64,000 nucleotides of DNA from Medicago truncatula (taxonomy: Eukaryota > Streptophyta > Magnoliopsida > Fabales > Fabaceae), in contig NC_053044.1 of the NCBI RefSeq assembly GCF_003473485.1, positions 50,136,091-50,200,090 of the forward strand, given 5' to 3'. Shown here piece after piece: positions 35,884 to 47,789 of the stretch (its first letter is position 1; every line of letters starts with the position of its first letter). The notes below the pieces were generated by a model. The model had not been told where the DNA came from and searched no databases. It saw only the letters and a program-made list of their open reading frames with translations. A program made the position numbers and the translations under genes.

Positions 35884-36382
35884 CGGAATGTTCTGCTACT
35901 TTTCATAGGGCTTCTCTTTGGCATGATCTATAACACTTGTAAATTGTCAAAAAAACAGAGTGTAATAAAAATACAATCACCAATACAAGAAAAGGTGTTG
36001 CTGTAAAAGAGGGAACTTGTAGACACTGTAGCTAATGTATGAGATGCTGCATTTAGCCGTCTCTTGATAATCTGAACGTGATCGATTGTTGGCAATGATA
36101 GCATAGAAGGACATGCTTGCACTTGAAAATAACGACCCCAACTTTGACATTGTTGCAATGTACTTCTGTGGTTTTGGATTAATCTACTACTGTTTTGCAA
36201 TCAAGTTCAAATCTAATTCTATGGAAAGAAAGATCTCGTACATCTTTGACCTGCAACATTAGAGCTCTACATTTAGATTGGGCAACTAATTAACACTTAT
36301 TTTGGTCTCTCTAACACAACCCTTTCGTATTTCTTTTAGTCTATGTAATGTAATTTCGCAAAAACTGAAATGCATTGGAAGT
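35884..36382. other. 3' flank of the FLDH-like gene
   Basis: Probable 3' UTR, then AT-rich sequence up to the next TIR element. No gene is seen. Confidence 0.45.
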
Positions 36383-36671
36383 ATAAACTGAGGTGCCATT
36401 TAATTTGGGAAATGCTAGTTTTTTCTCATCATGGGAAAGTTAGTTTTTGGCCATTAGATTAAATAGGGAACACAATTTTACCATGGTCTCTCAACATTAA
36501 ATATTTTCTACCACATCTTCCACCACCACTCTTCTCCCCCACCTTTGCTTGACCGTAACACATAATGTGATATCTCACAACTCCATCTTTTCTTTAATTC
36601 AACACTTATACAGTACAAATAGACATATGTGTTTTCTCTATCAATATTAAAAGAATCATCTTTTGTTTAAT

Positions 36672-37220
36672 GGCTAAAGTGCATTTTTCCCCCCTTAACT
36701 TTTAAAAAGTTGCGATTTTGGCCCCCTATGTATAAAAACTACAATTTTAGTCCTCTAAGATTTAGCCCATTTGCATATTTGGTCCTTTTGGTCAATTTTG
36801 ATCAAGTCAACGCTGAATGGCATGCCACACGTACAATTTTTTAATTTTAAAATAAAAAGAATTCCAACTCACCAATTAATATTAAAAAGACAGATTAAAA
36901 TTTTAAAAAAAAAATCATCAATATTCAATCCACACAAATCATACCCAGAAAATCTTCTTCTCTTTTCTCTTTCACGCGAACTCTTCAATCTTCTTCTTCT
37001 CTGGAATAAAGGATACCAACAACAAAACATACTTTTCTTTCTCTCTCTTCACACACAACCAACAACAACGGCAAAAACATGCCTTCAATGAGCTCGTCGC
37101 GATAATCGTTGATGTTGTTCTTGCTGCGATTTGGGAGAGCCAACAACCTTGAACACACTGACATGCTTGCTTCATTATTTGACTCATTCCTAATGGCAGG
37201 TCCAACGGATAAACACTAGG

Positions 37221-37264
<44 letters not shown>

Positions 37265-38052
37265 AGTACCCTTATGGCTTCCAGTTCCAAATCAGTGAAA
37301 GTATTCATAATAACACCATCAAACAATGATAATTTTGGACACACACTTGATTAAATCGGGTCTGGAATCACTTTATTATACGGGTCTGAAAGATCTTTGA
37401 CATGGAATGGAATAGAAAAACTAGGAACATTTACTGTTTCATAATTTGATTCGAAGAACTGAGTTGAAGCAACTTCATCAAGGTTTGGAATAGTGAGAAA
37501 CAAAGAGAATAAAACAGCTACTGAGGACAAGAAAAGGTAACACAAGGTTGAAATGTGCTCTCTATCGTTTTTTTTTTTAATTTTATGGGTTCAGATGCAG
37601 GCTTAACTTTGGTTGTGGTGGTTGTCTTTTAGCACTTGCAATTGGGATAATATTAGTGATTGTAGAATTTGTTGATTTTAATATTTATTTAGACTTTCAT
37701 TGTTTGGGGTTCTGGATATTTAAACAATGATAATATTGGTGATTGTTTGTTGTTGTAGAAGATGAAGACTGTTGCTCTCAAATGCCAAGCCTTTTCAATT
37801 TTCTTTTTTCTTTATTTTTTAATTCAACTAATTACATGCGTGGCTTTTAGTTTTTTTTTTAAATATTGATATACACACGTGGCGTGCCACCTCCTTGAAC
37901 TGACAAATCAGCGTTGACTTGGTCAAAATTGACCAGAAGGACCAAATATGCAAAGGGGCTAAATCTTAGGGGACTAAAATTGTAGTTTTTGTACATAGGG
38001 GGTTAAAATCGCAACTTTTTAAAAGTTAGGGGGAGAAAAGTGCACTTTAGCC
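36672..38052. mobile_element. Nested 1.4-kb MULE-like element
   Basis: Perfect 9-bp duplication TTGTTTAAT (36663-36671, 38053-38061). The ends are GGCTAAAGTGCATTTTTCC and (inverted) GGCTAAAGTGCACTTTTCT, and the TIRs match for about 150 bp, including CAAGTCAACGCTGA. The interior carries a CT microsatellite and a minus-strand frame at 37351-37545 with a hydrophobic start (CYLFLSSVAVLFSLFLTIP) that could be a captured gene fragment; its source is not recognised. Confidence 0.92.
37223..37263. repeat. (CT)n microsatellite
   Basis: About 20 CT units in the core of the nested element. Confidence 0.95.
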
Positions 38053-38921
38053 TTGTTTAATTCTTCATCCTTATACTCACAAAATCCATAACCTTTTGGT
38101 TTTCTAATCTCTCTATCAATAACTAATATGTACATAAGAGAAAAAATCAACCCACTTATACCAAAGAAGACTTCTTTTTATCAAACTAAAACATACCCAC
38201 AACTACAAAACATAAAAAACACTTTTCCATTATTGTTCATCTTCACCAAATTGAACTATCCATAGTGAACGTTATCTTCACAAACAAATAAACCAGCCAT
38301 GAAAGTTAATTTCAGAAAATTCAGAGTATATGATTGTTCATCTTTTCCATTATTATTTTCATCTTCACCAAATTAATTACAAATTCAGAAAATTAGGAAT
38401 GAAAAACCCATAAAATAAAAATAAGAAATTAAAAAAAAAAATCAAAACCATATCAATTTTTGATCAAATTAATCAAATCATCACAAAATATAGAGAAAGT
38501 GAACGAGATTTAGATGTTAAAGATGGTGATGGTTATGATGGTTCTATTGAGAGAGAGGAGGGGGGAGGAGGTAGAGAGAGAAAGTGAGAAATTGGATGAT
38601 TGTGTGGTTGAAGAGAAAGGGAGAAAAATCTAGTATTGAGGGAGCATGATAAAAGTATGTTCTCCATTTAATTTAAAGGTTAAAACTTACTTTCCCATAG
38701 AGGAAAAAAAGTCTTCTTTCCCAAATTAAATGACACCATAAATTGAACCCAAAGTATTAAAGATAATAATGTGAAAAGAACCCGTTGACGTGATTTACAC
38801 CCTAATCATTTGGCCAAGCTCATCTAACTTAAATTTAAATCTGCCGTGAATTTGATTTAAGTTCAAGTTGTTATACCAACAATTTCTTTTTTACCTATAA
38901 GAAAAGTTTGAGTGAGTTGTG

Positions 38922-40961
38922 TGTAACGCCCTAGTTGTTATTAATTATTTTTAATTTATTTTAGAGTCTTTTGTATGATTTTAATATGAATTATGTTGAT
39001 TGGTGTTGATTTTTGGTGTGCTATACTTTATTATATGATTTATTATGATATTTATTAGAATAATGTGATAATTATTATTATTTTAAAAATTGGGGAGTTA
39101 ATTAGAATTTAATTGAATTTAGTGGGAATGAGGTGTAATTAAAGGGAGTTATAAGGAGTTAAGAAAATAGAAAGGAAGTTAAGTTAAGAGTTAGAAAGAC
39201 AGAAAACTGTCTGTACGTACAATTGAACTTTTGGGAGGAAAACAGAGAAAACCAAGCCAAAGGTAGAACAAGAGCAAGAGGGGAACGATTTTGCTGTAGC
39301 TTTGTTTGTGCAATTGAATTCAGGTAAGGGTGATGTTTACTCTCAATGATAATGGTTATATAATTCTGATTTTGGTTTAGAATAGTTCTAGTTGAAATTG
39401 GGAATTGGGGGTTAGGTTTTGGGAGTATGATTCTTGGATTGAAAAGTGTGGAAACTATGGCAATTGTGTTAAGAATTGATGTTCAGGTTGTAGAATAATC
39501 ATAGGTTAAGTTTCCTATCAAATTTGGGGTTTCGGTTGCTGAAATTTGTTTTTTTTGGGTGAAAATTGTGCAGAAATCGTAACAGCAAGGGAAAAACTCG
39601 CTAGGAGTTCGCTATTAGCGAAACTCCCTGTAACTATTTCGCTATTAGCTCACTTTTCGCCATTAGCGAACTTGCCCAGTGACAGCATACCCTGTTTTAT
39701 GTTCTTGTGTCTTTTTTACACGTTTCTATTTTGAATTGGCCTTTGGTGTAAACATGAAAGTTGTAGATAATTTTGTTAGCTTTCCAATGGCTTTGGTTTG
39801 ACGTGAAAATGATTTTTGGTTTTTGAGTTATGATGAAAATACTCCAAGGAGGTCTTACTAAAATCTTATGAAAATTCAGCCATTTTCTGACTTTAGCTTC
39901 ATACACTAGGGGACCAATATGAACATCCTAAAATGTTTCTTTCAATTTGTATAACCTTAGAAAAGTAGTAAATCTTACTGGAACTTCTTGGTGGCCATGA
40001 TTGATTGAATTTGATGAATTTAGATATGAATATATGTATGATACCATGTGAAATGCATTGTCTATTGGTGATTGGTGGTCGTTGGAGTCGTTGAGTCATA
40101 ATGGCTAGGTTGAGTGGTATGTAGATATACCCAAGTTGAGTCCATGACATAACATAAAAGCGGGAGGACTTATGTCCTGGAACGCCTCGTCGTTCAAAGC
40201 GGGAGAACTTATGTTCTGGAACGTCTTATCGTTCAAATTGGCGAGGACTTCGGTCCTGTGAATGCTTTAACCATTCAAAATCCGGTGATGACTTATGTCC
40301 TGTAAAATGGTACCACATGCATGTGTCTAGTTGCATTTGTCGAGGAGTCTTAGTGGTGTTGTCATGTCATTGCATGGGTCATTGTCGGTGATTGAATGAT
40401 ACTTTCTACATAATTGGTTGAAGTTGATTATGATGAATTTGATGTGAACACGAAATATATTTAAATATTGAAATGTTGATTATAATAGGGTGTTAGATTC
40501 AATTGATGAGTTTTATGTCTATTATTGTTGATTGTGAATCTCACCCCTTCTGTTTGAATGTTGCCTCGACCGTGGGTAACGTGCAGGTGATTCCGAGTAG
40601 TAGGTGTGGTGGCTCAACTGTCTAGGGCTCTGATACGTACGGGATGGGAATTAGTTATATTTATTTTCATTTCTTATGTATCAATTTTGGAATTATGTTG
40701 TGGAGCCTTTTTATTGTTATTTGAACAATGTTGTTGACTTTATGTTAAGGCCTTTCGTACCATAAATTGTTGTTGGATGTTTACGATGTTAATGATTTGA
40801 AAACTATTCCGCTGCTATGTTTTGATATTTTATGAAGTTGTTTTAATTAAATAGTATTTTATTCTATTTAAGAAATTTTGAAAAGTAGTGTGACATACCC
40901 GTTCGTGTTTAACTCTGATTATTTATTATTATTAATAAGTTTGAGATAACGAGGTGTTACA
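38922..40961. mobile_element. Solo LTR, probably Ty3/gypsy
   Basis: A 2.04-kb segment beginning TGTAACGCCCTAG and ending GAGGTGTTACA, so the termini are TG...CA with a short inverted repeat (TGTAAC / GTTACA). It is flanked by a perfect 5-bp duplication TTGTG (38917-38921, 40962-40966). There is no internal domain on either side, so the element was reduced by recombination between its LTRs. Degenerate repeats of the form GCGGGAGGACTTATGTCCTG occur at about 40158-40310. Assignment to Ty3/gypsy rests on the TGTAACGCCC start and LTR length as remembered from legume elements. Confidence 0.9.
40158..40310. repeat. Degenerate tandem repeat within the solo LTR
   Basis: Four diverged copies of a roughly 40-bp unit with core GGACTTATGTCCTGGAACG, itself containing the small inverted repeat GGACTTATGTCC. 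Confidence 0.75.
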
Positions 40962-41273
40962 TTGTGTTTCATGGATTCATTAGAGTCAGGATAGAGTAAA
41001 CCAAAAAAAAAAAAGAGTCGGGATAGATTTTAATGTTCAATAAGTGTTGACGTACGTACGGATAACCCATTCAAGGGGTCTCATGTACATAACGGTCTAA
41101 TATTTTTTTACTAAACAATCTAGTGTATATTACTATGTTGTTATTTGAATTCAAACTAGCCAATGTAAGATAAAAATATTAATAGTAGTAGGCATCAAAT
41201 CAATCACAAAAATACCCAGAAACATGCCGTGAGTGGATGGCGTAGGACAAGACACAGTATTGGATATTGCTTC

Positions 41274-41632
41274 GCCTAAAATATGATTTTGATCCTTGCA
41301 AATATATCTCGTTTTAGTTTTAGTCCCTGTAAAAAAAAATTATTGTTTTTGGTCCCTGCAAAATATTTTATTTTTGAAAATAGTTCATGGAGGGACTATT
41401 TTCAAAAGTAAAATATTTTGGAGGGACCTTTTCAAAAATCAAAAGATTTTGCAGAGACTATTTTTCTAATGAATGGGTTCAGTCATCATGTGACACGTGT
41501 TTAAATCATCACAAAAGTGGGGCCATAGATCAAAACGAGACATATTTGCAAGGACCAAAAACAAAAAAAAAAAATTACAGGGACTAAAATCAAAACAAAA
41601 CATATTTGCAGAGATCAAAACCATATTTTAGC
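41274..41632. mobile_element. ~360-bp foldback MITE
   Basis: The left end GCCTAAAATATGATTTTGATC and the right end inverted GCTAAAATATGGTTTTGATC, with inner GGTCCCTGCAAA / TTACAGGGACTAAAA motifs, give long mirrored arms. Exact target duplication is not resolved. It resembles the other GGTCCCT-type elements in the window. Confidence 0.7.
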
Positions 41633-42180
41633 TTTTTCCTTATTCTCACCTTCTCCCTCTTTTTACAATTTATTTCTATCTCTCTCTTTTGATCTTTTTT
41701 TTTTATTCTCTCTCTATCTTAACATTCTCACTAGATAACCACTTATGAAGAAATTAGGATAGGAGAGAAGAAGAAGAAAAAAGAGGAAGATGAATGAACA
41801 AAATTTATATTTTTTTAATTTTATCCTTTTGTATTTTTGGTTTGGTCCCCCCTTTCTAGCCACTCATCATCTCTCTTGATACATAAGTCTATTTTTGCCA
41901 ACTCCGTCGGCCACCATAATTTTTTTTGTAACGGGAGTTAACGGGAGAGACTAATTGCAGACGGTTAATAACTTATAAAGATGATTTTGAAAAAATAGGG
42001 ATACAAGGACGAATTACAAAAACACGCGAACTAACAGGGACATTTTACATATTTAAACCATGTAAATATTTATACATGAATTTGAGGAAATGTCATAAGA
42101 ATGTATAATCATATGATTTTTTTTATTAATTAGAATAATATGATTAACATGGAAAGTTATTTTGAATATGTACAATCATT

Positions 42181-42326
42181 AAGAGGTGTTAGGTTTGAAT
42201 GCAGCCTTGGGCATTCAACAACGTTAAAACTCTTAGGGATAGTTTGCTGTCCATCTGGGTCCACAATGCTTGAGGGATTAGTCTCTTCAGTTACGCGCGG
42301 AGGATACTTGGTTTACACCCAAAAAA
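42181..42326 (+). mobile_element. SINE-like retroposon with 17-bp target duplication
   Basis: 146 bp flanked by the perfect duplication GAATATGTACAATCATT (42164-42180 and 42327-42343) and ending in an A-run, the mark of LINE-assisted retroposition. Inside, TAGGTTTGAATGC resembles a B box. The sequence TAGTTTGCTGTCCATCTGG belongs to a repeat family I associate with legume SINEs. The 5' tRNA-like part is short, so it may be truncated. Confidence 0.88.
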
Positions 42327-42343
42327 GAATATGTACAATCATT

Positions 42344-42739
42344 ATAAAACTTTAAGGGTCTTATTAACGAGTGTCCACGGGATACTCTTTAAGCATTCTA
42401 AATTAAGTAGTTATTTTATAAAAATGTTAAAATTTTCAATTTTCAATGCACTTTATTACACAAATTTTTAAAAAAGTTGTTATTTAAAGTCGTTAACTAG
42501 TGCCCCAATTTCCAAATTACAGACGGTTTATTTTGTTTGACTGATAAACACGGTTGACGTAGCATGAAATTAAATTAAAGTCTTTAAATATAGTAGAATA
42601 TTTTTCAAATAATTCCCTCTACTTAATTTTTTATTTATATATAGTGGTGAGTGGAATGGGAAACGCAACGGTCGACGAGTAAAACAACACCATTTTGATT
42701 TGAGCAGAGAGAACACCGAGCTAAGAACTCGAAATCAAA
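42344..42739. other. Upstream region of the B3 gene
   Basis: Contains two direct copies of a TTAACGAGTGTCC / TTAACTAGTGCCC motif (about 42364 and 42493) of unknown meaning, a TATATATAG stretch near 42635, and probably the B3 gene leader. Confidence 0.4.
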
Positions 42740-43920
42740 ATGGTGGCAAAAGCATCATCATACGAAGAGAGTCGCCGCAAGAGAATGGAAGAGAATCAAA
42801 AGAGAATGGAAGCTCTGAGTCTTACCAAGCTCTCTCAATCTCTTCACAAATCATCTTCCCCCATTTCAAAACCCTCACCTTCCAAACCTCGCACTCCTAT
42901 CAAGAAAGAGCTCGTTGTTGTTCGAAGATCCGGCCGTGTCGCCAATATGCCTGCTCCTGTTTACAAAGAAGTCTGTAACTGTAAACCCTAACCCACATTC
43001 ACCATTTCATCTTTCTCTCTCTAACTTTATTTCTTTTTTTCACAGATTCTTATTGATTCCGTTAAGATACCTAGAAATAGAATTTCAAGGTTTGTTCTTT
43101 CTTCTGTGGAATCACATTTGTATTTTATTTTTTTTTATTTTTATTTTAAATTTTTATATTTTTTGTGAGTAGATGTGGTGGATATGATAAGTACAGGGAT
43201 TATTCGAAGCGGGTGTATGCGTCGGACGAAGCTAGAATGGAAGCAATGGAGAAGGCTGATAAGTTGCTGTCCGATTTAGATTCTGATCATCCAACTTTTG
43301 TCAAGTCAATGCTCCAATCTCATGTCACTGGTGGATTCTGGCTGGTATAATTTCTATTCTAGTAAGCACTTTTTTTTAATTTATTTTGTGTGTTTTAGTT
43401 TTTTTGTTGATTAAAGTTCACTTTTTTATTATTGTGGATTTTGATGAAGCTCACTTTGCATCACTGAAAGTTTACAATTTTTTATAAGGTTGTTAAAAAA
43501 TGGGCCTTTGTTTGATTCCACACATCTTTTCAATTTGTACGTATAAATGCTGGTTTAGCTATTGGTTTTAATGCCTTTCCACGGGAGTTGATGAGGTAGC
43601 TTGAACTCAGTTTATTAATTTAAGCTTATGCACTTTTACTGAATGGAAGCATTCTAATCTCTTTGCTAAATCAACCGTTATTCTTTTACAAGTACCTTTA
43701 GTTATTGCTTTGAATGCTTTTCAATGGAAGTTGTTGAGGTAGCTTATGTCTCTTTTCACTCAATGGAAGCATTATCTCTTTGTATTTACAAATGAACCGT
43801 TAAAATCTTTCAAGTCCCCTTTATTCAATTGGAGCATTCTCTCTTTGCAATTTACAAATCAACCGTTACAATCTTTCAAGCCCCTTTAATAAAAATAAGA
43901 TACTTCATTAAAAGTAGCCA

Positions 43921-43969
<49 letters not shown>

Positions 43970-45868
43970 TTAATTTTAAGCGTGATTTATAGTCCCTCTC
44001 CCCTTCCACCAGAAAAATTCAATGCATTTCCTTACTTTTTTATTTGAAAAACCTATACTACTCTCTATGGAGCGAAAATATTACAATTGAGCTTTCCAAT
44101 GTCAATTTTCTTTCTACTCATTTTCAATATACCTGACTAGTGACTACTAACTTTGAGTATTTTATGATTCACTTTTCATAATATAAAATGAAGTGGAACA
44201 TTCGTTGCAACTACTTTGGGAATTTGGTCTCCATTGTCTAATGTATGTTTTTTATCTGACAAAATTGTCTATTGTATGTTAGTATGGGTTTACAACTAGT
44301 TATTGATGACATTAAGAATAATATACAGCGAAAATATGTTCAACAATATCTTGTTTAAGGTTTACATGAATATTGATCAATAATGCACGCACAGTTGCTC
44401 GCTTATCGGTTAATGTTACAAATATTACCAGAAACCCACCTATATTAGATTATTTACTCTCAGTGCTCATCACTAGAGTTTTTTTTTTTTTTTTGTTAGA
44501 ATCTTGCTATCTTGCCTAAGGATCGACTAATTCGAGGGTCCAATTTCAAAGTCCTATTATTTGTGGGGGCCTCATTTAAAGCCAAAACAAATCTTTGTAG
44601 GAACTAACCCACCAAATTTGGCATTGGAGGGAATCAAAACCAAGACCTTGAGAGGAGCACACTCCAAGGTTTCAAGCTAACAGCACTAGGCCAACCCAAG
44701 TTGTAATTGTGACTGGCAAGCTGCAATAGTCATTGCAAATAATATGACTTTTAATGATAATAACAGACATAATCGATTGAGAGATATAGTGTTATGTACT
44801 TGCTGACAGATGTTACAATCTCAATTGATTAAGCAAAAACTAAGTCTTTGCGAAGAAATTTGATATGTGAAACTCAGAGTCAGACTTAAGTCTATAGCTC
44901 ACATGGAAGAGCTTAGATAGAACACACACCACAAACGAAGCAAAGAATGCATGCACAAGAGTTGAATAAAATTATGTCATTCTGGCAGAGATTAGTTACT
45001 GCTAAAGGGCGTAGATTAGCCAGAGTCCTGTACAAATAAATTAAATTATTCCTTTCAATTCAATACAACTAGCAAACAACTAACTTTCAAATTAAATTAT
45101 ATATCTTTGCATACAACTACAATTCATAATTGGTTAATCATTTTGGCATGCCTCAACAACAGGGCCTTCCAAATCATTTCTGCAGGAAAAACCTTCCAAA
45201 ACGGGACGAAGTGATGACTTTAATTGATGAGGATGGGGATGAGTCTCCAACTACATATTTGGCTCACAAAACAGGACTTAGTGCTGGATGGAGAGGTTTC
45301 GCTATTGCTCATAACCTTGTTGATGGGGATGCTTTAATTTTTGAGTTAGTTAAACGCACTGCATTCAAGGTGATTAATTTTTTATTGTTTGTTCATTCAT
45401 GCCTTGGTGTTTAACACATCTACCATATTTAATCGTGCTATATTCCTTGGTATTCAAAAGAACATTCATGAGTGTTAAGAAAATAAGAAAAGAAGATGAA
45501 TGTTATATGCATGTGGCTAATAATGGAGCTCTTGACACCCTTTTTTAATACTCCTATTTATAATTGATGTTATCATTTTTAAGTCCATGTGCTGTGTGCT
45601 GTTCTAATTTACACCATTATATTTATTTCAAATGTTGTGGAGGGTTGTTAAATTTTAGCACTTGTACAATTCTTGTTAAATATAATTGATCAAAATAGAA
45701 AATACACATTAAAATACTACTGATATTTATCTAGGTTTGCTGAAACTTGAATTCCTATAATTAGCAATCTCATTATTCCACATATATTAATCAATGAATA
45801 GTGTGGTTGCTAAAATTTTCTTTCAGGTGTACATTATTAGAGTGAATGAGGGTAAACAGGACGATTGA
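42740..45868 (+). CDS. B3 domain-containing DNA-binding protein (At3g19184/At5g42700 type)
   Basis: Five exons: 42740-42970, 43046-43089, 43173-43344, 45163-45369 and 45827-45868, giving 231 residues. The N-terminus MVAKASSYEESRRKRMEENQ with KRMEALSLTKLSQSL is characteristic of this B3 subgroup. The RRSGRVANMPAPVYKE block follows, then a helix-rich linker. The B3 domain covers about residues 132-223: PTFVKSMLQSHVTGGFWLGLP, then NLPKRDEVMTLIDEDGDE and GLSAGWRGFAIAHNLVDGDA. The protein ends soon after the last B3 strand (VYIIRVNEG). B3 domains contact DNA in the major groove; targets of this subgroup are unknown. Intron 3 (1.8 kb) holds a GA microsatellite, imperfect repeats and a SINE-like element. 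It seems intact. Confidence 0.9.
43660..43885. repeat. Three imperfect ~60-bp repeats in B3 intron 3
   Basis: Units share GGAAGCATT...CTCTTTG, AAATCAACCGTTA and CTTTCAAGTCCCCTTTA-like words and are clearly diverged from one another. Confidence 0.6.
43924..43967. repeat. (AG)n microsatellite
   Basis: About 22 uninterrupted AG units in intron 3 of the B3 gene. Confidence 0.95.
44480..44705 (-). repeat. SINE-like element in B3 intron 3
   Basis: Read on the minus strand it starts TTGGCCTAGTGCTGTTAGC (A-box-like), has GGTCTTGGTTTTGATTCCC (B-box-like), and ends in an A-run (seen as a T-run at about 44480-44495). No clear target duplication was found. Confidence 0.55.
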
Positions 45869-47473
45869 ATTGCAGCTGGAGATTGGAGGTAGTAAAACTA
45901 TTCTAGGTATTATTTTCTCTGTGCTCATAACAAAATTATAAACTGCATACTAAGTAATGTCTATATTGTTCTTTCCCCCTGTTATATGCTCGGAGTATGG
46001 TCACATGGTAACAACTTGGGTTATTTTGGCTGATGCATGGTCACTATAGTGTTGTTAGTCCTGGAAAGTGGCTCCATGGAATGTTGTTTTTAAAAACTTC
46101 CAAGATGAAAAGGGAAATGTTAACGAGTGCCCCCGGATGCTAATGATGTTTCATCATCATCACCATCGAGTTTCTTGGTTGCTTCCAAGTCTTAGTGTTA
46201 GGTTAGGCACACAAGTAGGCATGGCTTCATTCCAACTTTCCTATGACTTTATGCTGTCTCTATGAACAAATGTGCAGTCTTTAAGAGACATGTGGGTATT
46301 GTTTGTGGGGTTTCAAATTTCCATTTTGTCATTATCTATGTTCTTATTGCGTCTTGAAGTTGTGAAACGTGGCTTTATGTTTTTAGTTTTAATTTAATTC
46401 TCGTTTTTCTTGGGATACTGCCAGAGTAGCATAAGAGTGCAACTTTTATTTGGTGCTCTCTCATAAGAGTGCAACTTTATGTTCTTATTTGTTTATTTTT
46501 CTTGTTTTTCCAGGTTCTAATATGCTGGTCTTTGGCCCATGGATTCAGTTTTTTGGTTTTGTAGTTTGGTTAACGAATGATGTCTAACTTATGTTCTTCT
46601 GTCTCCTATTTTGAGGTCCTACATGTGAAGTTAACTCTTCTGCATATGTATAAATGAATGGAGCTAGCGAACCTTATAATCTTAAATATTTATTTAAATT
46701 TGAAAATCAGTGTTTTGAGTGGTAAATATTGTCTTGTTGACTTCAACAAATATCTAGCTGGCTGGCCTTACCCCAGTTTCTGGCTAAACCAGTAGTAGCA
46801 CATACCACACAAAAGAAATCAGCCTGGGAGCACATGGGGTACATAGGCTAATAACACGTCACGATCATGTGCTTTCTAATCCAAATGAAAATCATAAGTT
46901 GGGTAGATATATCATACAATCATTAATGAATTATGCACTTTTTGACAAGATCACTAGAAAACAACTTTATCCCTTTAATTGGAATTGGAAGTTAGTCAAG
47001 TTACTACTCCATTTCCTTGGATGACAAGTATAACCAAACTGTTAAATTTGTAATAGCTAAGATGCTCAAAGTAGCACATGTTATGGGGGTGAGTTCCGTG
47101 ATTAACTGCGGTAGAGTACGCGTATTTGAAACTTGATACAATTAGAATTGATAGAGACACTTGCTTGGAAGTGTCGGGTGGGGTGTCAACAGCTTGCAAA
47201 AGCATGTAGCATCTCATTCTCATCTAATGCATTTTCATGGTATCAGCCCCCCTCACTTCCAATAAGTCATCAAAAGTCTTGCCAATTATTAATTTATATT
47301 GATATTTAGTGTCTGGTTTGGTTAGATTTTGCACAATTAACTCTCATAACACCACCTCTAGTGTTGAAGTCCTCCCTTGATAGAGTTGAAGACATCCATC
47401 CCTTTTCTAAAACTTTCTTTTATCAAGTAAAATTCAAGCGAGATTCATTTTGTCTTGTATGAAATAAAGTGTT
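45869..47473. other. Intergenic, no gene seen
   Basis: Probable 3' UTR of the B3 gene, followed by AT-rich sequence. A fragment GTTAACGAGTGCCCCCGG at about 46118 shares the motif seen at 28619 and 42364. The rest is not recognised. Confidence 0.4.
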
Positions 47474-47573
47474 AGAGTAGCTAATTTTAAACCACAAAGC
47501 AGCTCATTTTGGTTCGAACTCCGGTCTCTGCATATAATATGCTATATGCCTATCAACTGAGCTAAGCTCACGG
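47474..47573 (-). repeat. tRNA-derived SINE fragment
   Basis: On the minus strand GTGAGCTTAGCTCAGTTGAT (A-box-like) and GGAGTTCGAACC (B-box-like) lie about 30 bases apart around an ATATTATATGCAGAGACC spacer. It belongs to the same family as 27584-27705. Confidence 0.65.
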
Positions 47574-47789
47574 AGATTCTTGAACTTTCTAATTGCTATA
47601 GTTGTTTGATGTGTTTGTAATAAATATCGTATTTTAAAACAAATTAGAAGTCACTTGTGGTAATAAATAATTCATTGTAAAATTTAAAAATTGGCAAATA
47701 GTAAATCATTGTAGTTTCCCACTTAAAGTCAAATTAGTCCCATCACAATTTAACTATTTTGTTGGATAATAAAATGGCTTCTTGTGATA

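Larger units (their letters stand above)
36392..38737. mobile_element. MULE-like TIR element split by a nested element
   Basis: Ends GGTGCCATTTAATTTGGG and (inverted) GGTGTCATTTAATTTGGG, with an 8/9 target duplication ATAAACTGA / ATAAATTGA (36383-36391, 38738-38746). The arms match for about 100 bp through the TTTCCCATGATGGG-like and GTCTCTCAACATT-like motifs. Without the nested element at 36672-38052 and its duplication it is about 956 bp, close to its relative at 56351-57344 (994 bp). It is non-coding. Confidence 0.9.

Noticed and set aside
41640-42060. Possible one-sided TIR end (GGGACATTTTACATATTT near 42030)
   Set aside because: Resembles the inner face of GGTCCCT-type elements, but no matching left end or duplication was found.
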